44,626 nt of DNA from an uncultured cyanobacterium. GTDB taxonomy: Bacteria; Cyanobacteriota; Cyanobacteriia; Cyanobacteriales; Nostocaceae. Below the pieces are notes generated by a model. The model did not search any database and was not told the DNA's origin. It saw only the letters and a list, made by a program, of their open reading frames with translations. The DNA lies in the NCBI GenBank assembly GCA_903903925.1, contig CAIVAU010000114.1:1-44626 (forward strand), in the 5' to 3' direction. Positions within the stretch are counted from its first letter, which is position 1, and every line of letters starts with the position of its first letter. Position numbers and translations under genes: made by a program. Positions 8,383 through 17,659 of this stretch are shown in pieces.

Positions 8383-9393
8383 TTAACTCATTTTAAACTT
8401 ATAGAGACCTTTTTGTAAACATCGGCTAAATTTCACTAACAAGCTAGGATGCTTTAAAAGTTTGGGTCTTTGTTCTGGATGCTTGAGAAAGCGATAGTAT
8501 AAAAACTCATCTTTGTAGCGAATATTAACATCTTCACCTTTGCATAACTGAGCAAAATCTTTAGAAGAATAACTCATGTAATGAAGGCGATGAATTGATT
8601 TCAATCCATCTTGATTATAGAGGACATTATTAATATTTACGAAGGGGTCTGAGTTGGCACAGTTGCCAGTCCTGTCTTGACCATTGGGACTAAGAGTAAA
8701 GTTAAACATGGGACGTTCACACCGTAAGGTCAAATAAGTAAACCAAAAAGCATCATCCCACCAACGTGTAATCCACTCAACTTCTCCTTTCTCAATTAAT
8801 AGTTGCTTCATTCTCTCAATTTCTTCTGGTGCAAAGATACCTCGCTTGGATGCAAAAAAACTAGAACAATGCAACTTAGGACGGACATCTTCTTCGGTAT
8901 ATAAACCAGATTGCTCAATTAAATCTAAATCTAGAGCAGCAACTTCTCTAGATTTTATATGTTCCCAATCGTCAAAAACAAAATCATAAGTATCTAGCTT
9001 TTCTAATACATTATCCAGCGGCTTCATTGCTAAACTATCAGCATCATAAAAAACAAATTTATCAAAATTTCCATCAAAAGCAGCTAACTTTCTCATTAGC
9101 TTGTTTTGAGCCCAAGGATTAGTACGAGAAGTCTTTGAGAACCTGACTTCTGGATGAACTGCCCAAACTTCATTTGCAAACTCATCCCAGCGTTGCAATG
9201 AATTCCAATTATCATAAAGTGTTACATTTGGTCGGGAATTAATTTCATGCTTAACCAAGTCTAATTTTTCGTTATAGGGAATAACACAAATAGGAATCTC
9301 TGGACTAATATTTACCTCAATACTGTTGATCAATGCTACTAATTGATCATAGACTGTATCATTCGCAAGCGTATAAATACCGAAAGCTTTCAT
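8383..9393 (-). CDS. GT-A-like glycosyltransferase family protein (Npun_R2821/R2822-like)
   Basis: A 336-residue protein opening with MKAFGIYTLANDTVYDQLVALI. It carries a DXD-type site in KFVFYDADSLAMKPLD (about residues 112-127), a WAQNKLMRKLAAF segment and a WWDDAFWF motif. These features fit a nucleotide-diphospho-sugar transferase of GT-A fold. From memory it belongs to a cyanobacterial family named after Npun_R2821 and Npun_R2822; its acceptor is unknown. The start has AGGA about 8 bases upstream. It is divergent from the GT4 gene, sharing the 157-base promoter region 9394-9550. Confidence 0.75.
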   Translation of the reverse strand: MKAFGIYTLANDTVYDQLVALINSIEVNISPEIPICVIPYNEKLDLVKHEINSRPNVTLYDNWNSLQRWDEFANEVWAVHPEVRFSKTSRTNPWAQNKLMRKLAAFDGNFDKFVFYDADSLAMKPLDNVLEKLDTYDFVFDDWEHIKSREVAALDLDLIEQSGLYTEEDVRPKLHCSSFFASKRGIFAPEEIERMKQLLIEKGEVEWITRWWDDAFWFTYLTLRCERPMFNFTLSPNGQDRTGNCANSDPFVNINNVLYNQDGLKSIHRLHYMSYSSKDFAQLCKGEDVNIRYKDEFLYYRFLKHPEQRPKLLKHPSLLVKFSRCLQKGLYKFKMS

Positions 9394-9550
9394 ACTGAAA
9401 TTCCTGCTTGACTGACAAATTAGATCTTGTTAAAGTTGAATTTTTCCCTTGTTCTCTAAAAAAGTAACAGGGTTTCGGTAAAAAAATTAATTTCTCTGGT
9501 CAAAAGTTAAAAAGTATTTCTATCTTCATTTAATTGGTATAATCAGTCAC

Positions 9551-10768
9551 ATGAAAATCTTAATGTTATCTTCTACTTTTCCCTATCCGCCAACGCGAGG
9601 AGGAACTCAGGTAAGGACGTTCCATCTACTCAAGTATCTCAGTCAACATCATACTATCACTCTGGTAACTCAACGAGAACCTGATGTCACAGACTCAGAA
9701 ATATTACAATTACGCGATAGTGTAGAGCATCTAGTTCTTTTTAATCGACCTCCTGACTTGGGTGCAACCGGGAAAATACTGCAAAAAATGCAACGCTTCA
9801 TTACGTTTCTACAAAATGGGACACCGCCGAGTGTGTTAAACCGCTACTCAGGCGAAATGCAAAATTGGGTTGATCTCCTTGTACAGACGAGTAAATGTGA
9901 CGTGATTACGTGTGAACATAGCGTGAATGAAATTTATGTGCGATCGCATTTCCAAAAACAGCTAAAAACTGTAGTCAATGTTCATAGTTCTGTCTACGGT
10001 ACTTGTCGCAACCAGCTAGAAACAGGTATTTCTGAAAATAGACTCAGAGACATAATTTATTTACCGCTTTTGCGTCGTTATGAGCAACGCTACTGCTCTA
10101 AATTTTCGTCTATCGTAGTCACAACAGAAGAAGATAAAGCCCAATTGCAAAAATTTAAACCTGATAGTGAAATTACAGTTATTCCCAATGGGGTCGATTT
10201 GGTTTCATTTCCTAACCGCACCGCCAATCCAGGAGGACACCGCTTAGTTTTTATCGGAGCAATGGATAATCTCGCAAACATTGATGCTGTTTGCTTTTTC
10301 AGCAACAAAGTCTTGCCAGAAATCCGAAAACTTTACCCAGCAACAACTTTCGATATTGTTGGTTCTCATCCTACACCAAAAGTTTTGGCACTGCAAGAGA
10401 AACCTGGAATTACCGTTACTGGGCGTGTGCCTTCAATGGCAGAATACTTACACAAAGCAACTGTCTGCGTTGTGCCGATGCGGACTGGATTTGGGATTAA
10501 AAATAAAACCTTAGAGGCTATGGCAGCGGGTGTGCCAGTAGTAGCAAGCGATCGCGGTTTAGAAGGACTAGCCGTAGATGGAGGAGACTTACCACTAAGA
10601 GCGTTCCGAGCAAATCAACCAGCAGAGTACATCACTGCTATTAGTCAATTATTTGAAAACCCACAATTGCAATTTGAATTATCTGATAACGCCAGACAAT
10701 TTGTAGAAAAAGAATTTACATGGGAAAGTGCAGGTAAGCGTTACGAGGAAGTATGTCTTTACCGCTAA
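9551..10768 (+). CDS. Glycosyltransferase family 4 (GT-B fold)
   Basis: A 405-residue retaining-type transferase. The N-terminal Rossmann half opens MKILMLSSTFPYPPTRGGTQ, the glycine-rich acceptor loop. The C-terminal half shows TVIPNGVDLVSF, HRLVFIGAMD and the donor-site stretch CVVPMRTGFGIKNKTLEAMA (about 311-330) followed by GVPVVASDRGLEGL. These fit GT4 enzymes such as sugar transferases of exopolysaccharide clusters. It is intact and of normal length. The ATG lacks a strong ribosome site. It diverges from the 8383-9393 gene. Confidence 0.9.
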   Translation: MKILMLSSTFPYPPTRGGTQVRTFHLLKYLSQHHTITLVTQREPDVTDSEILQLRDSVEHLVLFNRPPDLGATGKILQKMQRFITFLQNGTPPSVLNRYSGEMQNWVDLLVQTSKCDVITCEHSVNEIYVRSHFQKQLKTVVNVHSSVYGTCRNQLETGISENRLRDIIYLPLLRRYEQRYCSKFSSIVVTTEEDKAQLQKFKPDSEITVIPNGVDLVSFPNRTANPGGHRLVFIGAMDNLANIDAVCFFSNKVLPEIRKLYPATTFDIVGSHPTPKVLALQEKPGITVTGRVPSMAEYLHKATVCVVPMRTGFGIKNKTLEAMAAGVPVVASDRGLEGLAVDGGDLPLRAFRANQPAEYITAISQLFENPQLQFELSDNARQFVEKEFTWESAGKRYEEVCLYR

Positions 10769-10834
10769 TTGCCAGATTAGAATTCCATGTCTAGAAGGCA
10801 TGGGAGCGTCAGTCGCTTTGCTTTAAGAATCGTA

Positions 10835-11146
10835 TTACTGTTGCATAGAAGGTGCGACAAAAATCTTACTAGATATGGGAATTCGTGGATTATCGTTAGT
10901 GGCAGCTACGTTGGCCTTGACAGAGTTCGCACTACTAGTTCCGTCAGGGACGATAACTGGCTTGCTACTAACATAACTGCCTAAATCACTCTGTGAGGTA
11001 GAAATTGATTGTGAAGATATTGATCCAGTATTATTAATATTATTGTTGCTTGTTTCTCCTAAAGTTTGAGCTAAAGACGGAGAAACCACCGAAGCAGAAC
11101 TACTCGCTAATACAAGCGCTACCAAATTACGAAAGTATGGATGCAT
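10835..11146 (-). CDS. Small secreted Ser/Asn-rich hypothetical protein
   Basis: A 103-residue protein with a convincing signal peptide: MHPYFRNL, a hydrophobic stretch, and cleavage near PSLAQ|TLG. The mature part (about 75 residues) is rich in Ser, Asn and Thr, with no Cys and no domain I recognise, so it may be disordered and extracellular. The ribosome site is weak. It stands opposite to the GT4 gene, and upstream of it is about 830 bases without a gene that probably contains its promoter. The product could be periplasmic or a cell-surface filler protein. Confidence 0.55.
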   Translation of the reverse strand: MHPYFRNLVALVLASSSASVVSPSLAQTLGETSNNNINNTGSISSQSISTSQSDLGSYVSSKPVIVPDGTSSANSVKANVAATNDNPRIPISSKIFVAPSMQQ

Positions 11147-11975
11147 TGTGATTACTCAAAAAAGGGAACAGGGAACAGGGAACAGGAAACATGAACTACA
11201 CCACTTGTAAGGGTTTTAGGCGTTCCCGTAGGGTACGGTCGGAGCGTCCGACTGTCGTCTAATTACCCGAAAATTGCTGTAATATAGGAATCTGTGCGGG
11301 AGAGTGTAAAAATTTTCAAGTGGCGTTGCCCACCATCTCAGAGTTTTGGTGGTTTATCCCTACCTACTTGAATTTGAAAAATAAAACAGGAATCCTATAG
11401 ATGTACCCAAGGAAATGCGTTGTATTGAGATTTGAAATCATTCGATACAACTACCCATAATTTAATTGTAATCTCTTATATAGACAAGAGAAATATTACT
11501 GAATCCTTGATTTTCCTTCGTGCGCTAAAAAATTAGCATTTCATGCCTAAGCTTAGCTAGTTTTTAATAGAAAAATGTAAAATTTATATATACAAATCCT
11601 ATTTTATTTGTGAAATATCGATTCACAGGTATTGAACTGAGAAATAGATTTCCTTCGATGGTTGTTGGCAAATTAATCATCCAAGTTACTAGTTATCAAA
11701 AAGCGCCTAGTTTAAGTACATAGCCTTTGATTTTTTGTATTTAGCAATACTTGAAAATGCGGTTTTTGTATTACAATAATACCGTTTCTGGATACTAACT
11801 AGCAACTTACAATTAATATGTGGAACCCTCCACGTCAACTCTTCCTACGTCTGCGTAAAAATACAGACATGCGTAGACGAGGCTTCTGTCCCACATTCAA
11901 CAGGTTAAATTGCAAAAAAGTTATTTCAAGGTATCCGCACCCGAGGCAAAGAAAATGGCAATATCTCTAAATCTA
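11147..11975. other. Gene-free region with small repeats
   Basis: No credible ORF is present. It contains three GGAACAG heptamer units (11164-11186), a perfect 6-bp hairpin GTCGGA-GCG-TCCGAC (11238-11252), and an AT-rich middle. Near 11840-11885 there is an inverted pair CTACGTCTGCGT / ATGCGTAGACG. The last two resemble decayed cyanobacterial palindromic repeats. Confidence 0.6.
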
Positions 11976-12857
11976 TTATTCCAACTCCTGGAGATTAATG
12001 CCCAAACCTTCTAACTGCGCAAGAGTAAGCGATCGCAACTTTTCAACCAGCTTGAGTCGCTTCTGCTGTTCTTGTTCCCTTAGTTGGCGCTCATGTTCCG
12101 TGTCTGTTAGCACCCAATTTCCTTCTGAATGGTACCAGCGCAACCATTGACGGGTAATGCCCTCAAACTCTCCTTGCCACACGCCTAATCCCAACTTCAG
12201 TTCAGGAATCCAAAAGCGAGGATTGTCGGAGTCTATAGTTTGCCCCTGGTAACTTCCTCCTTCTAATTTGAACCCACGCAGGCGATTGGTATAGCGACTA
12301 AATACCGCATAATAGGGCACTCGCAAGATCCGCTCATAAACATCCCACTTTTTGGGAGGAGTGTCTTTCACAATTTGCTCATGACTCTGCTCAGATTCAA
12401 GACTAACTATACTCTTCGGCTCAGAAGTTGTTTCAGCTGCTATCGCCTCCAACTCCGCATACTCTCCTAAGTCTTCCTTCTCAGTACCAGGTGAGAGCAG
12501 TTCAATCACCACAAAGGGATGGGCTCCTTCTTGCCAAATCACATAGCTAGATCGCAGGTCGCTTTCTTCATATAGACGCGGTACATCCAGCACTAAGAAC
12601 CAATCTGGACGCTTGTGCCACAGTGGATGACGCACGTCATAGTACAGGTTAAGGTCTGTCCCAGTGAAAATGCGATCTGCTGTGAAATCCGTCAGCCGAA
12701 GAGTGCGGCTTAGCAGTTGGGGTTGTAGGTCATGAAATTCATCAGGCAAACCAGGCTCCTTTGGGTCTTCACTAGGTAAATCATACATGGTGGGCAGCGT
12801 CAGCTTGGCAGGAAGAGGCGGATCTGTCTGAGGGATTGAGGGACGCTGTTGCAGCAT
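11976..12857 (-). CDS. Uma2 family (DUF820) endonuclease-like protein
   Basis: A 293-residue member of the Uma2/DUF820 family, very expanded in cyanobacteria and built on the PD-(D/E)XK nuclease fold. The active-site layout is visible: RPDWFLVLDV (acidic residue about 83) and HPFVVIELLSPGTEKEDLG (Glu about 118, with the Lys a few residues later). The C-terminus is a charged helix (EHERQLREQEQQKRLKLVEK), usual for the subfamily. It carries a longer insert (about 130-165, Glu/Ser-rich) than most members. Its role is unknown; many copies per genome suggest mobile or regulatory functions. Confidence 0.85.
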   Translation of the reverse strand: MLQQRPSIPQTDPPLPAKLTLPTMYDLPSEDPKEPGLPDEFHDLQPQLLSRTLRLTDFTADRIFTGTDLNLYYDVRHPLWHKRPDWFLVLDVPRLYEESDLRSSYVIWQEGAHPFVVIELLSPGTEKEDLGEYAELEAIAAETTSEPKSIVSLESEQSHEQIVKDTPPKKWDVYERILRVPYYAVFSRYTNRLRGFKLEGGSYQGQTIDSDNPRFWIPELKLGLGVWQGEFEGITRQWLRWYHSEGNWVLTDTEHERQLREQEQQKRLKLVEKLRSLTLAQLEGLGINLQELE

Positions 12858-12983
12858 AGTAAGACATAAATAGAGAGAGCCTACCTTTTATGATACCTGA
12901 CTGCTATAGCGTCGGAACTATAGTGCAGCGCTACTTACCTTTAATTTTTCGATTATGCTATCTATAGTAAAACTCTTGGTGGC

Positions 12984-13457
12984 ATGAAGAAGAAAATCTT
13001 GTTCCTTTGCACAGGCAACTACTACCGCAGCCGTTTTGCCGAACACCTTTTTAATCACTGGGCTACTAAGCGAGAGTTAAACTGGCAAGCTAATTCATCT
13101 GGGTTGGCGTTAGAAATGGGGACAAACAATGTTGGGGCAATTTCTTGGTATGCAGTGGCGGAACTCAAAATTAGAGGTGTTAGTCTTCCGGAGAACGAAC
13201 GTTTTCCCCAACCAGCACTTATAGAAGATTTTCAAACAGCAGACATGATCATTGCGCTTGATGAGACGGAACATCGCCCGATGATTTTAGACCGTTTCCC
13301 TCAGTGGACAGATACTGTCCAATACTGGCTGATTCACGACGCACATATCACCCTGCCCCCGGAAGCCCTGAGACAGTTGGAGAAAAAAGTGGTGCAACTG
13401 ATAGAAGAATTGGCACAAAATGAAAAGGGTGTAGGGTGTAGGGAACCCCATACATAA
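12984..13457 (+). CDS. Low-molecular-weight protein phosphatase-like protein
   Basis: A 157-residue protein with the N-terminal phosphate loop KKKILFLCTGNYYRSRFAE: nucleophile Cys9 and Arg15 in the CX5R motif of low-molecular-weight tyrosine phosphatases and arsenate reductases. The general-acid Asp in the usual D-P setting is not obvious; IHDAH (about 112-116) may supply it. It could remove phosphate from protein tyrosine residues, but the Tyr-Tyr in the loop marks a less typical branch. The last ten residues (KGVGCREPHT) are encoded by a G-rich repeat also found at 29774-29797, so its C-terminus has probably been altered by repeat insertion. NurA follows 85 bases later. Confidence 0.8.
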   Translation: MKKKILFLCTGNYYRSRFAEHLFNHWATKRELNWQANSSGLALEMGTNNVGAISWYAVAELKIRGVSLPENERFPQPALIEDFQTADMIIALDETEHRPMILDRFPQWTDTVQYWLIHDAHITLPPEALRQLEKKVVQLIEELAQNEKGVGCREPHT

Positions 13458-13465
13458 ATTTAGAG
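13441..13465 (+). repeat. Small dispersed repeat at gene 3' end
   Basis: The string GGGAACCCCATACATAAATT continues TTAGAGAC. It recurs with one substitution at 29774-29797, also just after a GGGTGTAG-rich stretch at the end of a gene. Here it overlaps the phosphatase-like gene stop codon. Confidence 0.6.
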
Positions 13466-13542
13466 ACGCCTTCCCCATTTGAGTTGCGGTTGTTTTATCT
13501 TCCCCCACACCCCACACCCCGTTCTTCAAAATCCCAAATCCT

Positions 13543-14727
13543 ATGCTTGACTTTACCAAACTCACAGGACAAATGCAGGGTCTAAGTCAACATCTGACTT
13601 TAGAAGCTACTGCAAATCGCCAACGGTTAGAATTGGCGCAAAAACATCTTCAAAGTGCGCTCTTGTGTCAACAAGATTTAGTCCAGCGACAGGAGAAATG
13701 GCGCGATCGCATCCTCTTTGCCAATGCTACGCCTATAGAACCACTCAATACCTGTATTGATATCCCCGTCCCCCCGAAAATTCACACCGTTATTGCAACT
13801 GACGGTTCCCAAATTGCCCCCAGCCACCACGAAATTGCCTACTGTTATCTTCTCAACATGGGTAGAGTTGTCTTACACTATGGACAAAATCTCCACCCAC
13901 TCATGGATAGCTTGCCAGAAGTCTTTTATCGCCCTGAGGATTTATATACTTCTCGTCAATGGGGTATTCGTACTGAAGACTGGATGAGTTATCGCCGTAC
14001 AGCTAGTGAAGCAACGGTGTTAGCAGAACTTGCTTGCAGCGTCAAAGCAAATTTGGCAGCAGTACCTACCTTGGCAATGGTGGACGGTTCATTAATTTAC
14101 TGGTTCTTAGAGCAACTACCAACTGATGCACGCGATCGCATCTTACCCCCTGTCTTAGAAGCTTGGCGACAACTACGTGAAGCACAAATTCCCCTGATGG
14201 GCTATCTTTCCGCTTCTCGCAGCGTGGAAGGAATTAACTTTTTGCGTCTTTTTGCTTGTCCTCACGTAGTCCCAGACTGTATAAGTTATTGCTCTAATCA
14301 ACAAGAAAAAGTCCCTTGCAAAGTGTTGGAACCGTTGCGAGATAGTGCTTTGTGGTCAACCCAACTGAAACCAGGACAAAGGGGTCTCCTGTGGCGCAGC
14401 AACTCCCGAATTCTTGAATTGTATCAAGACCAGCCAATTTACTTTTGTTACGTCCACGTTGGGACTGAAATTGCTCGGATAGAAGTTCCGTCATGGGTAG
14501 CAGAAGATACCGCGATACTTGACCAAGCACTAGGGCTGATGCTGGCACAAGTACAGAAAGGACAAGGGTATCCCGTGGCGATCGCTGAGGCTCATAATCA
14601 AGCAGTAGTTCGTGGTGGAGATAAGGCAAGTTTCTTTGCCCTCTTAGAACGACAAATGATTAAAGCTGGCTTGAAAAATGTGGGAACTTCCTATAAAGAA
14701 GCGAGAAAGCGGGGTAGCATTGCTTGA
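13543..14727 (+). CDS. nurA: NurA-domain 5'-3' nuclease
   Basis: A 394-residue protein with the NurA layout: ATDGSQIAPSHHE near the start (catalytic Asp87), a second acidic site AMVDGSLIYWFLEQ (Asp181), and the C-terminal YPVAIAEAHNQAVVRGGDK. NurA nucleases resect DNA ends with the HerA helicase in archaea; in cyanobacteria a single NurA is common and the HerA partner is encoded elsewhere. All motif residues I can recognise are present. The start has no strong ribosome site and follows a C-rich repeat. The FHA gene follows 143 bases later. Confidence 0.85.
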   Translation: MLDFTKLTGQMQGLSQHLTLEATANRQRLELAQKHLQSALLCQQDLVQRQEKWRDRILFANATPIEPLNTCIDIPVPPKIHTVIATDGSQIAPSHHEIAYCYLLNMGRVVLHYGQNLHPLMDSLPEVFYRPEDLYTSRQWGIRTEDWMSYRRTASEATVLAELACSVKANLAAVPTLAMVDGSLIYWFLEQLPTDARDRILPPVLEAWRQLREAQIPLMGYLSASRSVEGINFLRLFACPHVVPDCISYCSNQQEKVPCKVLEPLRDSALWSTQLKPGQRGLLWRSNSRILELYQDQPIYFCYVHVGTEIARIEVPSWVAEDTAILDQALGLMLAQVQKGQGYPVAIAEAHNQAVVRGGDKASFFALLERQMIKAGLKNVGTSYKEARKRGSIA

Positions 14728-14870
14728 AAAGGAATTGGGCATGGGGTATAGAAAAATTTCTTTCTCATTCCTGCCCACCCTACGTGTCGTTCAAAAATCA
14801 AATATTAGTCCTATATGTTAGCCTTTGTGAAGAGGCTTGAAGCCAACTAACGACTAACGACTAACAGATA

Positions 14871-15614
14871 ATGCTGAGTTTAGAGCTTTTTCATGTTCAA
14901 ACCAACACACATTTTGAGTTACCACCAAATCTTGGTGTAATTCGCATTGGTAAACCCAATGACCAAATTGCACCAGATATTAATGTGTCAGAGTTGCCTG
15001 ATGTGGAGGCTGTTTCTCGATTTCATGCAGAAATTTTCTTAGAGGGAAGTACCTACCATCTTGCAGATGTGGGAAGCTCTAACGGCACATTTCTTAACAA
15101 TATAAGACTAGAGCCAAGAAATCGCTATCCCCTCAACTTAGGAGATAGAATCGACCTTGGTCAAGAAAGCAAAGTCACATTTATATTTCAACCTAAACAA
15201 CATGATCCTTCAACCCCAAATGTAACAGTGATTCAGCCGGAGATTGTCCAAAACAGCAAACAGCGAAGAGTGGATCGTTCAAGCAAGCTCGTCGGTTTGG
15301 TTCTCATGGTTGCAGGAATTGTGATTTTAATTGGTAACACTCAGGTTGGTCTGTTTGTGCGTATTCCAGGTGTCCTCCTGTGTATTGCAGGAGTTGTCGT
15401 CCTCATTTCGCGTCCTGCATACCGCAATTTAGGATGGATTTTGATCGGGCTAGGAATAACAATCATGCTCTTTACCGCCAATGTCTTTGCATCAGTCTCT
15501 CTTTTAGCTGTTCTTGCATCATCTGCTTTATTTATAGCTGGATATCAACTCTTTATTTCGGGCAAAATTTGGGACTATAGTCTGCGATCAATTAAGGGAA
15601 TATTTAAGAATTAA
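14871..15614 (+). CDS. FHA-domain membrane protein
   Basis: A 247-residue protein with an N-terminal forkhead-associated domain (about 20-100). The phosphothreonine-binding signature is visible as GVIRIGK, then VSRFHAEIF and DVGSSNGTFLN. After a linker, residues about 140-235 contain three or four hydrophobic spans (LVGLVLMVAGIVILIG, VLLCIAGVVVLIS, ILIGLGITIMLF, LLAVLASSALFIAGY). This should place the FHA domain on the cytoplasmic face, reading Ser/Thr kinase signals at a membrane. No kinase gene is nearby. Confidence 0.85.
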   Translation: MLSLELFHVQTNTHFELPPNLGVIRIGKPNDQIAPDINVSELPDVEAVSRFHAEIFLEGSTYHLADVGSSNGTFLNNIRLEPRNRYPLNLGDRIDLGQESKVTFIFQPKQHDPSTPNVTVIQPEIVQNSKQRRVDRSSKLVGLVLMVAGIVILIGNTQVGLFVRIPGVLLCIAGVVVLISRPAYRNLGWILIGLGITIMLFTANVFASVSLLAVLASSALFIAGYQLFISGKIWDYSLRSIKGIFKN

Positions 15615-15710
15615 TCGTTGCTTTGCTCCAAGTAAAAAATCAGGAAAAGGTCAAGTCGCTTCGCTCCAATTCAAAATTCAAAAACGGTCATTTTAGCGCT
15701 ATGTATCAGA

Positions 15711-16580
15711 TCAAGGATTACAGTATTGACATTGGGACGGGTCAGCAGTTTCCTGCCCATCTGGAAATAATTCTTCTTGACTAAAAGCACATTTTTTGCA
15801 TTGATACATGACAGAGAGTACGAGCTGAGTTGGCAAATCGCAAAGGGCACAAGGTAGTCCTTTTTGCCTTTCAACAACTTCAAACCCAGGCCAAGAACAC
15901 TCAGGACAGACTATGTTAATTTTTTTGATCAGGTCAAGAGTCGCTTTTTCGATGTTTTTCATCCGCGTTGGGTTATACATAGCTCGCATATCTGTCTCGA
16001 TATGGACTCGACCATCTGGTGATTTTTTGAGGGCGAATTTCACAGCATCAACGAGTTGTTCTTCTGTCATAATTCCCTTCAGAATCTCTCCCTTTCCTTC
16101 AGTAGGATCGCCTACTTTAATAATCAGCGCGTGTTCAGGAAATCCAATTTGTTCAGAAAACTTATAAGCTTCTTCAAGACTATGAACAAGCTGATGACGA
16201 TAGTTAGTATCAGTCGATAACTCTTGACCAACGATTTCTATATTGTTGACTTTATCTAATAAGATGACAATTTCTCTATTAACTGGAAGATATGGTATTA
16301 AGGGGTGAGGGCCAAAGCTGCCTTCACTGGCAAAGGCGAGAGTTTCACCAGTGACAGCGATCGCTTTTTCTGCTTTAAACCGTGCAGCTTCAATTTGGCT
16401 ACCCATCCGCCTTACTTCTGCGGTGAATGTCCCAAATACATCGGTGTTAAAATCTGGCGGAACTATAACTTGAATTCCTAACTCTTGTTCAAGAATAGGA
16501 GCAATCACCCGCTCTTTTTGGTGCATAGTAGCTAAGATACCGATGCGATTCTTAAAGAAGGAATTTTGTATTGTTTTCAT
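15711..16580 (-). CDS. DUF6671-like protein with C-terminal zinc ribbons
   Basis: A 289-residue protein beginning with a charged segment and then RIGILATMHQKERVIAPILE. It has a compact conserved core with GETLAFASEGSFGPHP, and HIETDMRAMYNPTRM near 200. The C-terminus holds four CxxC pairs (CPEC, CALC, CKKC, CQYC, about residues 223-288), which probably bind two zinc ions. I place it in the DUF6671 family from these features; its function is unknown, and the zinc ribbons suggest nucleic-acid or protein binding. It is a single gene on the minus strand. Confidence 0.75.
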   Translation of the reverse strand: MKTIQNSFFKNRIGILATMHQKERVIAPILEQELGIQVIVPPDFNTDVFGTFTAEVRRMGSQIEAARFKAEKAIAVTGETLAFASEGSFGPHPLIPYLPVNREIVILLDKVNNIEIVGQELSTDTNYRHQLVHSLEEAYKFSEQIGFPEHALIIKVGDPTEGKGEILKGIMTEEQLVDAVKFALKKSPDGRVHIETDMRAMYNPTRMKNIEKATLDLIKKINIVCPECSWPGFEVVERQKGLPCALCDLPTQLVLSVMYQCKKCAFSQEELFPDGQETADPSQCQYCNP

Positions 16581-16621
16581 AGTGTGATCCGGCTATAGCA
16601 TAAGAGTGCCTTTGCTTATTC

Positions 16622-16839
16622 TTAAGAATCTTCTTTTTGTGTTTCTAAATCACTAAATATATCGTGTTGTTCTCGAAAAACTCTTGAAGTATGAGATAAA
16701 CCTAAATCTGTGGAAAGCAAATCAACACCATCAATAATTTTGGGTATCTGAGCTTCATCAATTTGTAGACTTTGAAAACATTTTTGAAACACTCAAGAAT
16801 TGTGAGAATTTTTTGATGATGATCTAACTTCAAGGTCAT
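16622..16839 (-). pseudogene. Frameshifted third gene of the acetyltransferase operon
   Basis: An ATG at 16839 overlaps the stop of the upstream 78-residue gene as ATGA. It opens a frame MTLKLDHHQKILTILECF that ends early. From the TGTTTC at about 16790 a second frame (shift of one base) continues with coding-like sequence FQSLQIDEAQIPKIIDGVDL and ends QKEDS-stop at 16622. The two halves look like one protein of about 72 residues broken by one indel, or the fused ends of a longer protein after an internal deletion. I do not recognise the family with confidence. Confidence 0.5.
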
Positions 16840-17072
16840 AACTCAACTTGCAACCAGGATTTATAATGCTTGGCAAGTTCTTTAAGAAAATTGAGTTCTT
16901 CATCCTCAAGATTATTGAATATGTTGTGATATCGCCAACCACGCTCATAGCGGCTCAGCATTTCTTCTGGCGTGAACCGATACACATCAGCAGTCTGCCA
17001 GCAGATTGATTCCAAAAAAGGTAGTCTTTTTGGGACAGCAATAAAATTGATTTTTGGTTTTGCATCTGTCAT
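16836..17072 (-). CDS. Small hypothetical protein (78 residues)
   Basis: A 78-residue soluble protein rich in aromatic and charged residues (ESICWQTADVYRFTPEEML, then RYERGWRYHNIF). It has no signal or membrane span and I do not recognise its domain. Its start overlaps the acetyltransferase stop and its stop overlaps the next ATG, both as ATGA, so it is the middle gene of a tightly coupled three-gene operon. The composition looks like real protein, and the overlaps support translation. Confidence 0.65.
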   Translation of the reverse strand: MTDAKPKINFIAVPKRLPFLESICWQTADVYRFTPEEMLSRYERGWRYHNIFNNLEDEELNFLKELAKHYKSWLQVEL

Positions 17073-17557
17073 GAATCATTCATTTGCGGACAATCAAATT
17101 TCATCATATATGCACCTCCTCCATTACTTGTCAGTTCCGTAGCATAATAGACAAACCCCACCTTCTCGTAACACCTAATGGCACGTTGATTCTCAGGGTG
17201 TGGATCGATTATAATCTGCTGTGGCTCGTGTTTTGTGATGATCATCTCTAAAAACAATCTGATCGCCGCTGTACCCACGCCCTGATTGATGCGATCTGCC
17301 TCGCCGATGTATTGGTCAATGCCGATTACTTCCTTGGACACAACATAGTACTGGAAGTAGCCGATTGGACTTTCACCCTCTTCTCCCGATTCTACAAGGA
17401 TAAATCGAGCAATGTCTGGTTCTTTACCGCCATAATGCAGTGCTACTTTCTCTAATGTATCGTCTCCATCATTCCACCACTGCTTGACATGATCATTGGA
17501 AAGCCAGGTCAGGAGTAGTGGGAAGTCAGTCACTCTCAATGGTCTAAAACTTAGCAT
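17069..17557 (-). CDS. GNAT acetyltransferase, AAC(6')-like
   Basis: A 162-residue GNAT-fold acetyltransferase. The acetyl-CoA loop is NQGVGTAAIRLFLE (about 91-104). The segments VKQWWNDGDDTLEKVALHY, PIGYFQYYV, GIDQYIGEADRINQG and IDPHPENQRAIRCYEKVGF follow the layout of aminoglycoside 6'-N-acetyltransferases of the AAC(6')-I type, the IDPxPENxRAIRCYEKxGF block being especially close. Many chromosomal relatives act on other amines, so resistance is not implied. It is the first gene of a three-gene overlapping operon. Confidence 0.82.
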   Translation of the reverse strand: MLSFRPLRVTDFPLLLTWLSNDHVKQWWNDGDDTLEKVALHYGGKEPDIARFILVESGEEGESPIGYFQYYVVSKEVIGIDQYIGEADRINQGVGTAAIRLFLEMIITKHEPQQIIIDPHPENQRAIRCYEKVGFVYYATELTSNGGGAYMMKFDCPQMNDS

Positions 17558-17659
17558 GAGGAAACTCTTTCCCTATGAAGATGAGTAGTTAAGACTGATG
17601 CAAAAAACTAGGAAACTGCGTTACAATTGGACGCAGGCAAATCTAGTTCAGATCACACT

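Noticed and set aside
17069..17557. Acquired aminoglycoside-resistance gene
   Set aside because: The layout is AAC(6')-like, but the sequence is clearly diverged, has no integron or transposon context and contains no sign of recent transfer.
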